Numbered from the stretch's first letter, positions 23,409-32,601 are shown. The stretch: 34,428 bases of DNA from Marinobacter sp. (GCA_018623515.1 JAAZVL010000015.1:1-34428); one strand, 5' to 3'. Numbers and translations are program-made. Notes: a model not told the origin generated them from the letters alone.

Positions 23409-24017
23409 TCAAAACCAGCGCGGCACGCGGTTCCGGTACTGTTCGTAGGCCTCACCGAACTGCTGTGCAAGCGCTTTCTCCTCCTCCCGCGCCTGCCGCA
23501 CGATCACGGTCACCCCGGTGACCAGACACACCAGTGAAAACACGCTGGGCACTGCCAGGAAAAAGCCAAGCTGGCCTGCGATGACGGCCATGAACAATGG
23601 ATTGCGGCTTCGGGAGAAAGGGCCCGAGGTGAGGAGCTTCTGACGCCCCTGCCCGGACTCGATACCCGAGCGCCAGTCCTCGTGCATATAAGCCTGCAGG
23701 TAGTTCACAACCGCAAAGGAACCCAGCAGCAACAGCATGCCTGCCAGCAGGACCGGCCACTGATACAGCGGGCCGAATACCCCGAGCCATGGATCGATGT
23801 CGGCAAATATCCGAACCACGCAAACGCCCAGAATGGCCGCCCGGAACAGATTGAAGGTATGGCGGTGCCACCAGGGGGCGGAGCCGCGCTTGCCGTAGTT
23901 GATGTGGGAAAACTTGAGCCGGTCATAGAGCCCGAGCGTCCGGCCGGCAAACTGCAGGCCGATCATCAGGAAAAAGATGCCCAGGAAATGCCTGACCAGC
24001 GGTTCTATAAGGTCCAT
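23409..24017 (-). CDS. ICMT/PEMT-family membrane methyltransferase-like protein
   Basis: A 202-aa membrane protein of the isoprenylcysteine carboxyl methyltransferase/phospholipid methyltransferase group. Hydrophobic segments lie near 8-30, 55-75, 83-105 and 140-175. The C-terminal SAM-binding signature is present as GPFSRSRNPLFMAV (RNPLF motif), the EEEKALAQQFGEAYEQY segment, and RVPRW at the very end. In bacteria such proteins methylate small lipid or isoprenoid substrates or are uncharacterised. No prenylated protein substrate is expected, so the target is unknown. No clear Shine-Dalgarno precedes the ATG at 24017, so the start is uncertain by some codons. Confidence 0.82.
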   Translation of the reverse strand: MDLIEPLVRHFLGIFFLMIGLQFAGRTLGLYDRLKFSHINYGKRGSAPWWHRHTFNLFRAAILGVCVVRIFADIDPWLGVFGPLYQWPVLLAGMLLLLGSFAVVNYLQAYMHEDWRSGIESGQGRQKLLTSGPFSRSRNPLFMAVIAGQLGFFLAVPSVFSLVCLVTGVTVIVRQAREEEKALAQQFGEAYEQYRNRVPRWF

Positions 24018-24160
24018 CAGGTGCGCTTACTGGAGAATTGATCTGCAAGCTTATTATCTGAAACCACTCATGAAAAGAGTCTTCTTACTTCCTGAAATGA
24101 CATGTCGTCACGTTATGGAATCAGCTAGAGTTGCAGGAGAATTCTGAAGGAGCTCAACCC

Positions 24161-25648
24161 ATGTCCAGCCCAGACCTGCCAGAGACCGTGCACGCCTTTT
24201 CCGATGACGCCCTGGGGCATGACGATGCCACTGCCCTGGCACAACGGCTCCGCCGCCGGGAAGTCTCCAATGCCGAGGTAACGGAAGCAGCGATCCGGCG
24301 GGCCCGGAGGGTCGAACCGAAGCTGAATGGCATAGTGGCGGACAGCTACAATCAGGCCCTGGAAGCGGCCAGACGACTGGATAACGAACGGCCGGGGGGC
24401 AACCCCGGGTTCTTCCGGGGCGTGCCCACCTTCATCAAGGACAACCTGAATGTGGCTGGACTACCCACCCGGCACGGCTCGGCCGCAATCCCGCCAAACA
24501 CCGCACCCGACACCAGCCCCTTTGCCCAGCAGATGCTGGTTCAGGGCTACGTCTGCCTGGGCAAGAGTTCGATGCCCGAGTTCGGTTTCAACGCCACAAC
24601 CGAGCCAGCGCACGCCGAGCCGACCCGCAATCCATGGAACCTGGCCTATTCCACGGGCGCTTCGTCCGGCGGATCAGCCGCGCTCGTCGCCGCTGGCGTG
24701 GTTCCGGTCGCCCACGCCAACGATGGCGGCGGTTCGATTCGAATTCCTGCCGCCTGCTGTGGTCTGGTGGGGCTCAAACCCACCCGGGGCCGCCTGGTGG
24801 ACAACGATGCGGTTCATTCCCTGCCCATTAATATTATCAGCGACGGCATTGTCAGTCGTTCGGTACGGGACACGGCGAATTTCCTGGCCGAGGCGGAGTT
24901 CTGGTTCAGCAACCCGAAGCTGCCGGCTGTCGGCCGGGTCGAGGGAGCTTCAGGCAACAAACTCCGGATCGGGCTGGTGCTCGACTCGATCAACGGCCAC
25001 CGGACCGACGATGTGACCCGCAAAACCGTGGAGGCGACTGCCCGGCACCTCGAGCGCCTGGGCCATCAGATTGAACCTGTTGCAGTACCCGTGCCGGAAA
25101 GCTTTCCCGATGATTTTGCCCTGTACTGGGCCCTGCTCGCGTTCGGCGTGAAGGCCAACGGCCACAAACTACTCAATCCGGCGTTCGACAAACGCCAGGT
25201 GGACGGCCTCACCAACGGCCTGACGAAGATGTTCAAACACAACTTCTGGCGCCTGCCCGGAGCCCTGTGGCGACTCAGGCGCTCGGCGAGGGATTATGCC
25301 CGGGCCATGGCCGGCTACGATGCGGTACTGACCCCGGTGCTCGCACACACCACGCCGCCTCTGGGTCACCTGAGCCCAGATGTGCCCTTCGAGACCCTGT
25401 TCGAGCGTCTCACCCGATACGTCAACTTCACGCCGCTGGCCAACGCCACTGGCGCGCCGGCCATTTCGCTGCCGGCAGGACTGACAGAGGATAATCTGCC
25501 GGTGTCGGTCCAGTTGATGGGCAAGCACGGAGGAGAAGCTACCTTGCTGGACCTCGCCTTTGCCCTTGAAGCGGAGCAGCCCTGGCCCGGGCTGTGGCAA
25601 CAGGCACAGTCGGTTCAGGCCGAGGAAATCGCTTCGGCCAGCGGATAA
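24161..25648 (+). CDS. Amidase signature enzyme
   Basis: A 495-aa amidase-signature hydrolase. The Ser-cisSer-Lys triad is visible as Lys93 (FIKDN), Ser168 (ASSGGS) and nucleophile Ser192 ([10 protein letters not shown]). The 24-residue spacing between the two serines matches the fatty acid amide hydrolase family. [11 protein letters not shown] follows, as in all members. The track begins at 24131, but AAGGAG 8-10 nt before the ATG at 24161 makes that the better start. The substrate is unknown; the length and the N-terminal helix suggest a stand-alone amidase, not the GatA subunit. Its 3' end overlaps the truC-like gene on the other strand by 34 bp. Confidence 0.92.
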   Translation: MSSPDLPETVHAFSDDALGHDDATALAQRLRRREVSNAEVTEAAIRRARRVEPKLNGIVADSYNQALEAARRLDNERPGGNPGFFRGVPTFIKDNLNVAGLPTRHGSAAIPPNTAPDTSPFAQQMLVQGYVCLGKSSMPEFGFNATTEPAHAEPTRNPWNLAYSTGASSGGSAALVAAGVVPVAHANDGGGSIRIPAACCGLVGLKPTRGRLVDNDAVHSLPINIISDGIVSRSVRDTANFLAEAEFWFSNPKLPAVGRVEGASGNKLRIGLVLDSINGHRTDDVTRKTVEATARHLERLGHQIEPVAVPVPESFPDDFALYWALLAFGVKANGHKLLNPAFDKRQVDGLTNGLTKMFKHNFWRLPGALWRLRRSARDYARAMAGYDAVLTPVLAHTTPPLGHLSPDVPFETLFERLTRYVNFTPLANATGAPAISLPAGLTEDNLPVSVQLMGKHGGEATLLDLAFALEAEQPWPGLWQQAQSVQAEEIASASG

Positions 25649-26376
25649 CAGAAGCCCGTAAATACCGTCGACATCACCTGCAGAAAACTCTGCTCCAGTG
25701 GGGCTTCAAAGGTCATCCTGTCGCCTGTTACCGGGTGGGTGAAGGCCATCCGCGTCGCGGCCAGCATAAGCCGACCTTCCCCGAAGCGTTCGGCAAAGTA
25801 ACGGTTATGACGCCCCCGCCCGTGATTGGCATCGCCAATGATGGGATGACTGATGTGTTTCATGTGACGACGCAGCTGATGTTTTCGGCCTGTTTCCGGG
25901 TATAGCTCCACCATGGCATAGCGGCTGGTCGGGTACTTCTCAATGGCCACAGGAATCTCGGTGGTGGCCAGGGTGCGGTACCGGGTCCGTGCCTCCCGGA
26001 CCGGCTGTTCCTGCCCTTTCCGCCGCCGGTCTTCCGGCTCTTCCCGCAGCGGGTGATCAATCTCGCCCTCGCCAGGTGGCCAGCCGCGAACCATCGTGAG
26101 GTAGGTCTTGCTCACTTCTCCGGCCATCATGGCCAGACCGAGGCGCCGAGCAGTCTCCGGATCCCGGGCGAACACCAGAATCCCCGAGGTGGGCCGGTCG
26201 AGGCGGTGTACCGGGTAGACATGCCCGCCGCCGTTCAGGGCGCGGGCGTATTGTAGGGCAAACTCGGTTTCATGCCTGTCGATGGGGCTACGGTGGACCA
26301 GAAGGCCGGCGGGCTTATGGACCACCAGCAGTTGCGCGTCGCGGTATAGCTCCTGGAGCGGGTTACTTTTCGTCAT
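25615..26376 (-). CDS. truC: tRNA pseudouridine(65) synthase TruC
   Basis: A 253-aa RluA-family pseudouridine synthase. It has the early KPAGLLVHRSPIDRHETEF segment characteristic of TruC, and the catalytic aspartate in VYPVHRLDRPTSGILVFA. KTYLTMVRG and LYPETGRKHQLRRHMKHISHPIIGD complete the domain. No S4 domain is present, as in TruC. The track ORF starts at 26445, but the ATG at 26376 (MTKSNPLQELYRDAQ) lies 4 nt after the RND pump stop, the usual operon spacing. It is the last gene of the adaptor-pump-truC operon. Its end overlaps the convergent amidase gene by 34 bp. Confidence 0.93.
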   Translation of the reverse strand: MTKSNPLQELYRDAQLLVVHKPAGLLVHRSPIDRHETEFALQYARALNGGGHVYPVHRLDRPTSGILVFARDPETARRLGLAMMAGEVSKTYLTMVRGWPPGEGEIDHPLREEPEDRRRKGQEQPVREARTRYRTLATTEIPVAIEKYPTSRYAMVELYPETGRKHQLRRHMKHISHPIIGDANHGRGRHNRYFAERFGEGRLMLAATRMAFTHPVTGDRMTFEAPLEQSFLQVMSTVFTGFCYPLAEAISSA

Positions 26377-26380
26377 GGCC

Positions 26381-29300
26381 CTACCCCGCCTCCGGCTGCA
26401 ACCGGCCGGTGAGCTGCCGCACTTTCCGCCCGGTTTTCTCGCCAAGCACCAGCAAGGACGGCGTCAATAGCAAGGTCAGGATAGTCGCAAAGCCCAGGCC
26501 ACCGGCAATCGCACTGGAGAGCTGGGTCCACCACTGGGTGGACGGCGCACCAAGGCCCAAAGACGGACTGAGCAGATCGACATTGATGCCCAATACCATC
26601 GGCATCAGACCCAAAACCGTCGTGATCGCAGTCAGCAGGACCGGGCGCAAACGCAGGCATCCGGTTTCCAGGGCCGCCTCATAGGGTGACAGCCCGTCCC
26701 AGCGCATCTGATTGTAGGTATCGATCAGGATGATGTTGTTGTTCACCACGATGCCCGCCAGGGCAATGATCCCCATGCCGACCATTACGATGCCGAAGGG
26801 TTGGCCATTGAGCAGCAGCCCGATCAGCACACCCGCGGTGGACAGCACGATGGCCGAGAGGATCAGGAAGGTCTGGTACAGCGAGTTGAACTGGGTCACC
26901 AGGATCAGGAGCATCAGGCCGATAGCGACCAGGAATGCCGTGGTCAGGAACGATGCCGCCTGCTGCTGATCCTCGCTCTCTCCTGCGAAGGCAACAGTGA
27001 CGCCCTCCGGGGGTTCCGGCATCTGCTCCTGCAGCACCTGCAGCATTTCATCCACCTGCCGGCCCGGCGCCAGGTCAGATTTGATGGTTACCGTGCGCTG
27101 ACCATCAACCCGCACGATGCTGCCGGTCTTGTCTCCCGGCTCCAGGTTGACGAATTCGGAAAGTGGAACCTGACCCCGGGAAGTATTGATGGTCTGGCGC
27201 TCCAGCTGATCCAGCTCCCGCCAGTTGTTGGGAACCCGCACGGCGATGTCCACCTCGTCCCGGACGTCCTCGGGCCGATAAGTGGCCAGCACCAGGCCGT
27301 TGGTGACCAGGCGCACCGCACTGCCGATACTGAGCACGTCGGTGCCGAAGCGTGCTGCCGCTTCCCGGTCGACCTTGAGCTGCCATTCAATGCCCGGCAG
27401 GCTGCGGTCGTCCTCGATTTCCACGAACCCGTCCAGGGTGCGCATGCGGTCCTCGACGGCATCCACAAAGCCATTGAGCTGGCCGTTATCGCGACTGCTC
27501 ACCTGGATCTCGATCGGCTTGCCCTCGGCCGGCCCGCCCTCCTGTTTGCGGAATTCCAGCTCGATGCCGGGGATATCGGCTGTCCGTTCCCGGAAGTCCT
27601 CCAGAATTGCGCTGGCAGGCCTGCGGGTGAACCAGTCGGTGAACTGGAACTGCAACACTCCGATCACATCCGGCGCCATCCGGGTGTTGTTATTGAGCAT
27701 GGAACGGGCGTAGAGCGCCTTCACCTCAGGCATCCCCTGCAGACGCTGCTCCACCTCCCGGACGATGGCATCACGTTCCCAGACGGACAGATCGCCCCGG
27801 GCCCGAACCTGCACCTGGGCGGAATCGGGTTCCACGCTGGGAAAGAATTCAACGCCATGGTTGAAGCGGGCGTAGGCTGCGTAGATCACCACGATCACGA
27901 TCAGCACGCCCACGAGGGTGAGTCCCGGAAACTGCAGCAGGCGGGCCAGCACCAGTCGGTACCCGGCCATCATACGGCCATCAGCATGGGACGCCCGGGC
28001 CCGGCGCCCGCCACTGACACCGCCAAGCACCGGCAGGAATACCAGGGCCATAGCCAGGGACGCACTCAGGCAGATGATCACGGTGATCGGCAGGAACTTC
28101 ATGAACTCACCGACAACGCCCGGCCAGAACAACAGCGGCACGAACACCGCCAGGGTGGTCGCGGTGGAGGCGATAATCGGCCATGCCATGCGGCTTGCCG
28201 CTTCGGCCCAGGCGGAACGCACGGTGCCGCCCTCGGACAGGTTCCGGTCGGCCAGCTCCGACACCACAATCGCGCCGTCCACCAGCATGCCAGCCACCAG
28301 AATGAGGCTGAACAACACGACGATGTTCAGGGTGAGGCCCATGCCCCAGATCACCAGAATCCCGGTCAGGAAGGCGCCGGGAATGGTCAGCCCGACCAGC
28401 AAGGCCGAGCGCGGACCCATGGCGGCGATCACCACGATGATCACCAGCACAATGGCGGTCAGCACGTTGTTGAGCAGATCCGAGAGGATGTCCTGCACCT
28501 CGTCTGACTGATCCATGATGTACCGGATATCGAGGCTCTCCGGCAGCCGCGGGCGGGCCTGCTCGATCAGCTCCCGCACCTGGCCCACAGTTTCGATGAT
28601 GTTGGCGCCGGATCGTTTTGACACTTCCAGCACCAGCGCAGGCTCACCGTTGATGCGTGCAAATCCGGTGGGATCCTTGAAGGTACGCTGGAGCATGGCG
28701 ACATCCCCGAACGTCACCACGGTATCACCGTCCACTTTCACCGGCATGGACATGACGTCTTCGATGTTCTCGATCACCCCGGGCACCTTCAGGGCCATGC
28801 GGCCGTTACCGGTATCGAGGGAGCCTGCAGCCACAAGCTGGTTGTTTCGGGTCACCAGGGAGGCGAGCCGGTCAAAATCGATGCCGTAGCTTTCCAGCAC
28901 CTGGGGATCCACCACGACTTCCAGCTGATCCTCCCGGTCACCACCGATCTCCACCTCCAGCACCTCGGGGATGGCCTCGATGGCATCCTGCAGCCGCCGG
29001 GCGATGGTGATCAGCTCCCGCTCCGATAGCGGCCCGGACAGGCCCACCGACAGCACCGGGAACAGGGACACGTTGATCTCGTTCACCCGCGGCTCGTCCG
29101 CTTCCTGGGGCAGCTTGGTCCGGGCGGTATCCACCTTCTCCCGAACGTCCTGGAGAGCCATGTCCGGATCAAAGCCGGCATCGAACTCCAGCATCACCGA
29201 CGCATGGCCTTCTGAGGCCGTACTGCGCATTTCCTTGATGCCTTCGAGGGAGCGCAGCTCCTGTTCCATCGGTCGCACCAGCAGGCGCTCGGCATCCTCG

Positions 29301-29470
29301 GGGCTGATGCCGTCCAGAGTCATGGAAACGTAAATGATCGGGATGGTGACATCCGGATTGGCTTCCTTGGGGATGGTATTGAAAGCCGCGATGCCGCCGA
29401 GTATCAGGAACAACAGGGTCAGCAGCGTCGTCCTGCTGCGGTCCATGGCGGCAAAGATCAGGGTCCGCAT
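26381..29470 (-). CDS. RND efflux permease, inner-membrane pump
   Basis: A 1029-aa proton-driven efflux pump of the RND superfamily, with the usual twelve membrane helices and two large periplasmic loops. It opens MRTLIFAAMDRSRTTLLTLL and then IPKEANPDVTIPIIYVSMTLDGISPEDAERLLVRPMEQELR, typical of the hydrophobe/amphiphile and AcrB-like groups. The helix-4 proton-relay segment reads LVDGAIVVSELADRN: one aspartate followed by Gly rather than the Asp-Asp pair of AcrB. Helix 10-12 segments include GIIALAGIVVNNNIILIDTYNQ. It follows its adaptor by 5 bp and precedes truC by 4 nt. No outer membrane TolC is encoded here, so an outside one must be used. The substrate is unknown. Confidence 0.93.
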   Translation of the reverse strand: MRTLIFAAMDRSRTTLLTLLFLILGGIAAFNTIPKEANPDVTIPIIYVSMTLDGISPEDAERLLVRPMEQELRSLEGIKEMRSTASEGHASVMLEFDAGFDPDMALQDVREKVDTARTKLPQEADEPRVNEINVSLFPVLSVGLSGPLSERELITIARRLQDAIEAIPEVLEVEIGGDREDQLEVVVDPQVLESYGIDFDRLASLVTRNNQLVAAGSLDTGNGRMALKVPGVIENIEDVMSMPVKVDGDTVVTFGDVAMLQRTFKDPTGFARINGEPALVLEVSKRSGANIIETVGQVRELIEQARPRLPESLDIRYIMDQSDEVQDILSDLLNNVLTAIVLVIIVVIAAMGPRSALLVGLTIPGAFLTGILVIWGMGLTLNIVVLFSLILVAGMLVDGAIVVSELADRNLSEGGTVRSAWAEAASRMAWPIIASTATTLAVFVPLLFWPGVVGEFMKFLPITVIICLSASLAMALVFLPVLGGVSGGRRARASHADGRMMAGYRLVLARLLQFPGLTLVGVLIVIVVIYAAYARFNHGVEFFPSVEPDSAQVQVRARGDLSVWERDAIVREVEQRLQGMPEVKALYARSMLNNNTRMAPDVIGVLQFQFTDWFTRRPASAILEDFRERTADIPGIELEFRKQEGGPAEGKPIEIQVSSRDNGQLNGFVDAVEDRMRTLDGFVEIEDDRSLPGIEWQLKVDREAAARFGTDVLSIGSAVRLVTNGLVLATYRPEDVRDEVDIAVRVPNNWRELDQLERQTINTSRGQVPLSEFVNLEPGDKTGSIVRVDGQRTVTIKSDLAPGRQVDEMLQVLQEQMPEPPEGVTVAFAGESEDQQQAASFLTTAFLVAIGLMLLILVTQFNSLYQTFLILSAIVLSTAGVLIGLLLNGQPFGIVMVGMGIIALAGIVVNNNIILIDTYNQMRWDGLSPYEAALETGCLRLRPVLLTAITTVLGLMPMVLGINVDLLSPSLGLGAPSTQWWTQLSSAIAGGLGFATILTLLLTPSLLVLGEKTGRKVRQLTGRLQPEAG

Positions 29471-29475
29471 ACCGA

Positions 29476-30558
29476 TCAGCCCCTGTTTTCCGAGCGGTCG
29501 ACGGGAACCACTTCCTCGCCTTCGCTCACGAAGCCGCCGCCCCGGGTAATCAGACGGATCTCATCGGGGAGTCCCGTCACCCAGGCGCCCTCAGTGGACA
29601 CGCTCAGTAACCGGACCGTTTCGAAGACCACCCGGTTGTTACCGTCCACATATTTGATGCCCGGCCGGCCGTCATCGCCAAGGCTGAGGTAGGCCGGAGA
29701 GATGAACATGGCTTTGACTTCCGGCAGCGCAATCCTGAGGCTGGCGCTGCCGCCGGCAACCCGTTTCAATTCCGGGTTCTCCACGGCAATCTCGACCGCA
29801 AAACTGCGGGTCTTGGGGTTGGCGGCACTGGCAACGAAGGTCACCACGCCCTGAAGCTGATCTCCATCCAGCAGGTCAATCCGGACCCGCTGGCCCACTT
29901 CGACCTGGCTGACCGACTGCTGCGGCACCTGGCCGGTGGCTTTGAGGCGGTCGATACGGACCAGTTCAAACAACGGTGAGCCCACCTGCACCAGGGTACC
30001 CGGGTCCACATAACGGGCGTTGATGATGCCGTTGAACGGCGCGGTCGGCGTCAGATGCTGCACCGCCAGGCGGGCTGAGGTGAGCTCGGCGCGGGCGGCG
30101 GCCAGCTCGCTCTCCAGGTCAAGCAATTGCGATTGCGACGTGAAATTGTCCGAACGCAGCCGGCGAGCCGCCGCCAGGTCCGCCTCCAGCTGCTTCACCC
30201 GGGCGTTCCAGCGCTCCACCAGGGCCGTGCGGCCGTCATCGGAAAGACGAACCAGGACCTGCCCTTTCGTCACACTTTCCCCGAGGTCGGCGGCAACGTC
30301 CTCAACGGTTCCCGGCACCCGGGCGCCCAGGCTCACGGACAACCAGGGCTCGAGCTGACCCTGCAGCTGGATCCCGGGTTCATGGAGGGTTGCCTCCAGG
30401 GTTTCCACTTCCACGCTGGTCAGGCCCGCCTCCGGATCCTGCTGCGGCTCTGGTGCCTGCTTTGATGACACCTTCACCTCGCCGGTCATCATCCAGATAA
30501 CCAGGAGAACAATCACCAGCAGGGACAAGCCCAGGGAACCCCATCTTGCTTTCGTCAT
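29476..30558 (-). CDS. RND efflux periplasmic adaptor (membrane fusion protein)
   Basis: A 360-aa adaptor that links the pump to an outer membrane channel. The N-terminal membrane anchor is at residues ~8-26 (LGLSLLVIVLLVIWMMTGE), without a lipobox cysteine. A lipoyl half-motif follows (GARVPGTVEDVAADLGESVTKGQVLVRLSD), then an alpha-helical hairpin (~115-170, ARVKQLEADLAAARRLRS...). The second lipoyl half is PTAPFNGIINARYVDPGTLVQVG, and beta-barrel and membrane-proximal domains follow. It is the first gene of the operon. A 7-bp inverted repeat (30614-30636) lies about 55 bp upstream of its start, in the promoter region. Confidence 0.93.
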   Translation of the reverse strand: MTKARWGSLGLSLLVIVLLVIWMMTGEVKVSSKQAPEPQQDPEAGLTSVEVETLEATLHEPGIQLQGQLEPWLSVSLGARVPGTVEDVAADLGESVTKGQVLVRLSDDGRTALVERWNARVKQLEADLAAARRLRSDNFTSQSQLLDLESELAAARAELTSARLAVQHLTPTAPFNGIINARYVDPGTLVQVGSPLFELVRIDRLKATGQVPQQSVSQVEVGQRVRIDLLDGDQLQGVVTFVASAANPKTRSFAVEIAVENPELKRVAGGSASLRIALPEVKAMFISPAYLSLGDDGRPGIKYVDGNNRVVFETVRLLSVSTEGAWVTGLPDEIRLITRGGGFVSEGEEVVPVDRSENRG

Positions 30559-30613
30559 TGAATGCTCGCTGTGCCTGAAAACGGTGAACAGGTAAACGGA
30601 ACGGGAAACCGCG

Positions 30614-30636
30614 TGCCGGTCTGAAAAAAACCGGCA
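30614..30636. promoter_or_regulatory. Inverted repeat upstream of the efflux operon
   Basis: TGCCGGT (30614-30620) and ACCGGCA (30630-30636) pair perfectly across a 9-nt A-rich spacer. It lies in the 160-bp divergent gap between the efflux operon and the ilv leader. It lacks a T run, so an operator for the efflux genes is more likely than a terminator, but no regulator gene is adjacent. Confidence 0.35.
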
Positions 30637-30644
30637 ATTAACGG

Positions 30645-30687
30645 TTGCATCCGATCAAAAACGTGGGGTAGATTCTACACAGAATCT
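30645..30687 (+). promoter_or_regulatory. Candidate promoter of the ilv leader, with overlapping palindrome
   Basis: TTGCAT (30645-30650) and TAGATT (30669-30674) are spaced by 18 bp, a moderate sigma-70 match. AGATTCT-ACAC-AGAATCT (30670-30687) is a 7-bp inverted repeat overlapping the -10. It could be an operator or simply a 5' hairpin of the leader RNA. Confidence 0.35.
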
Positions 30688-30718
30688 TTTGAAGAATTCA
30701 GAGCAGATAGTCGATTTC

Positions 30719-30811
30719 ATGAATCTCAACGCAGTGATTGTCCTTGTGAAGCTTGTCCTGGTGGTCGTGGTACCGTCCGGGGGCTTTTGCGTGGACAAGC
30801 GGGTGAGATAG
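30719..30811 (+). CDS. ilvL: ilv leader peptide (branched-chain amino acid attenuator peptide, 30 aa)
   Basis: This short ORF is absent from the supplied ORF track. It encodes MNLNAVIVLVKLVLVVVV followed by PSGGFCVDKRVR and TAG. Nine of the 13 residues from position 6 to 18 are valine, with three leucines and one isoleucine in the region. Such a run of regulatory codons, followed by a Pro and Cys/Gly-rich tail, is the same plan as E. coli IlvL. Ribosome stalling at the Val/Leu/Ile codons would report amino acid shortage. The ORF ends 22 nt before the terminator and 89 nt before the ilvG-like start. The Shine-Dalgarno is poor. Its only product function is likely the act of translation. Confidence 0.85.
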   Translation: MNLNAVIVLVKLVLVVVVPSGGFCVDKRVR

Positions 30812-30873
30812 CGACAAACCTGACAAGACACCAGAAACCCCCGGCACCGAAAGGTCCCGGGGGTTTCTTTTTT
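30751..30873 (+). promoter_or_regulatory. Transcription attenuator of the ilvGM operon
   Basis: The terminator stem is GAAACCCCCGG (30834-30844) / CCGGGGGTTTC (30857-30867), followed by TTTTTT (30868-30873), with an inner ACC-GAAA-GGT tip. A competing antiterminator is seen: CCGGGGGCTTT (30777-30787), just after the valine run, pairs with AAACCCCCGG (30835-30844) with a one-base bulge. A third pairing, GCTTGTCC (30751-30758) with GGACAAGC (30793-30800), is disrupted when a ribosome stalls on the valine codons. This gives the standard choice between readthrough and termination. Confidence 0.85.
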
Positions 30874-30900
30874 GCGGCAAAGAAAAAGGGAAAAACGACC

Positions 30901-32601
30901 ATGAACGGCGCACAGCACATTCTTGAAGCGTTCCACCGCCACAACATCAGCACAGTCTTCGGTTATCCGGGCGGCTGCATCATGCCGCTATACGACGCGC
31001 TGGTGGACGATGTGGGTGTGGAACACGTGCTGTGCCGCCACGAACAGGCCTGCGCCCTGGCCGCCGATGGCTACGCCCGGGCCAGTGGCAAGCTGGGCGT
31101 GTGCATTGCCACCTCCGGCCCCGGTGCCACCAACCTGATTACCGGCGTTGCCAATGCCCACCGGGATTCCATCCCGATGCTGGTGATCACCGGCCAGGTG
31201 CCCTCCGGCCTGATCGGCACCGACGCCTTCCAGGAAACCGATGTGCTGGGCATGACGCTCGGCATCGTCAAACACAGTTACCTGGTTGATGATGCGGACA
31301 CCCTGCCCGCAATCATGGAAGAAGCCATTGAACTGGCCCAGAGCGGCCGGCCGGGGCCGGTGTGGATTGATATTCCCAAGGACCTGTTGCTGACCGAGGT
31401 TGCCGATGCGCCTTCACAGCAGCCCGAGCCCCGACACACCGAATCTCCGGACCTGACCAAAGCCTTGAGCATGCTGCGCGCCGCCCGAAAACCCCTGCTC
31501 TATAGCGGCGGCGGCATCAGCCTGGCCCACGCCGAAAACAGCTTCCGGGCCTTTGCCGAATCTTCCGCTTTGCCCGCGGTTGTGACCCTCAAGGGGATCG
31601 GCAACCCGGGCAAACACAATCCCTACAACCTCGGCATGCTGGGCATGCATGGCTCCCGCGCCGCCAACAAGGCGGTGGACGAGTGCGATCTGTTACTGGT
31701 CATCGGCGCCCGCCTGGACGACCGCGCCACCGGCAAACTCGAGGGCTTTGCCCCCAACGCCAGGATGATCCACATCGATGCCGATGCCGCCGAAATCAAC
31801 AAACTGCGCCCGGCCGATCTGGCCATCCGCGGGGACCTGAGCACCATCCTCAACGGTTTGACCGAAGCGTTACAGGATGAGCCGCTGGCCATCAGCGACT
31901 GGCAGAAGCAGTGCCGCACCTGGCACACCACCGGCGGCTTCCACGCGGCAGACAACGAAGAGCCCCTGGCGCCCATCACCGGCCCGGCTTTCATTCGCCA
32001 ACTCTCGCGCATCGCCCCGGACGACACCGTCATCGCCTGCGACGTCGGCCAGCACCAGATGTGGGTCGCCCAGCACTACGACTTCGATCACCCACGCCAC
32101 CACCTCACCAGCGGCGGCCTGGGCACCATGGGCTTCGGCCTGCCCGCCGCCATCGGCGCCCAGTTTGCCGATCGCAACAGCACGGTGATCAACGTCACCG
32201 GTGACGGCTCGTTCATGATGAACGCCCAGGAACTGGCCACCATCCGCCGCTACAACCTGCCGCTGAAACTGATCATCATGGACAATCAGTGTCTGGGCAT
32301 GGTCCGCCAGCAGCAGGAGCTGTTCTACAACAACCGGGAAAGCCAGATAAACCTGGACGACAACCCGGACTTCGTTGCCATGGCCCGGGCCTTCGACATC
32401 CCGGCCCTGCACATCGAGCGTACCGACCAGATCCGCCGCGGCATCGAGACTATCCTGGCCTACAACGGCCCGATGCTGCTGCACGTGGCCATCAGCCGGG
32501 AAGAGAACGTCTGGCCCATCGTCAAACCCGGCGCCAGCAACACGGACATGATCGACGAAACCCGACGCCCGTCCAAAGCCAGCAAGGAGCAAGTTGCATG
32601 A
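30901..32601 (+). CDS. ilvG: Acetolactate synthase large subunit (IlvG/IlvB type)
   Basis: A 566-aa TPP- and FAD-dependent enzyme that condenses pyruvate with pyruvate or 2-oxobutyrate, the first common step to valine, leucine and isoleucine. The N-terminal TPP domain has GYPGGCIMPLYDAL and the catalytic Glu48 in RHEQACALAADGYARASGK. The TPP-binding motif at the C-terminal domain is VTGDGSFMMNAQELATIRRY...DNQ. The track starts at 30787, but that upstream part runs through the attenuator terminator; the ATG at 30901 is the real start. The partner subunit gene overlaps its stop by 4 bp. The leader attenuator indicates regulation by branched-chain aminoacyl-tRNA. Confidence 0.95.
   Translation: MNGAQHILEAFHRHNISTVFGYPGGCIMPLYDALVDDVGVEHVLCRHEQACALAADGYARASGKLGVCIATSGPGATNLITGVANAHRDSIPMLVITGQVPSGLIGTDAFQETDVLGMTLGIVKHSYLVDDADTLPAIMEEAIELAQSGRPGPVWIDIPKDLLLTEVADAPSQQPEPRHTESPDLTKALSMLRAARKPLLYSGGGISLAHAENSFRAFAESSALPAVVTLKGIGNPGKHNPYNLGMLGMHGSRAANKAVDECDLLLVIGARLDDRATGKLEGFAPNARMIHIDADAAEINKLRPADLAIRGDLSTILNGLTEALQDEPLAISDWQKQCRTWHTTGGFHAADNEEPLAPITGPAFIRQLSRIAPDDTVIACDVGQHQMWVAQHYDFDHPRHHLTSGGLGTMGFGLPAAIGAQFADRNSTVINVTGDGSFMMNAQELATIRRYNLPLKLIIMDNQCLGMVRQQQELFYNNRESQINLDDNPDFVAMARAFDIPALHIERTDQIRRGIETILAYNGPMLLHVAISREENVWPIVKPGASNTDMIDETRRPSKASKEQVA

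Noticed and set aside
26801-28507. 568-aa plus-strand ORF opposite the RND pump
   Set aside because: Antisense shadow with His/Gln-rich composition; the pump on the minus strand is unambiguous.
30787-30900. N-terminal extension of the IlvG ORF in the track
   Set aside because: It runs through the end of the leader peptide and the attenuator terminator; the ATG at 30901 aligns with IlvG starts.
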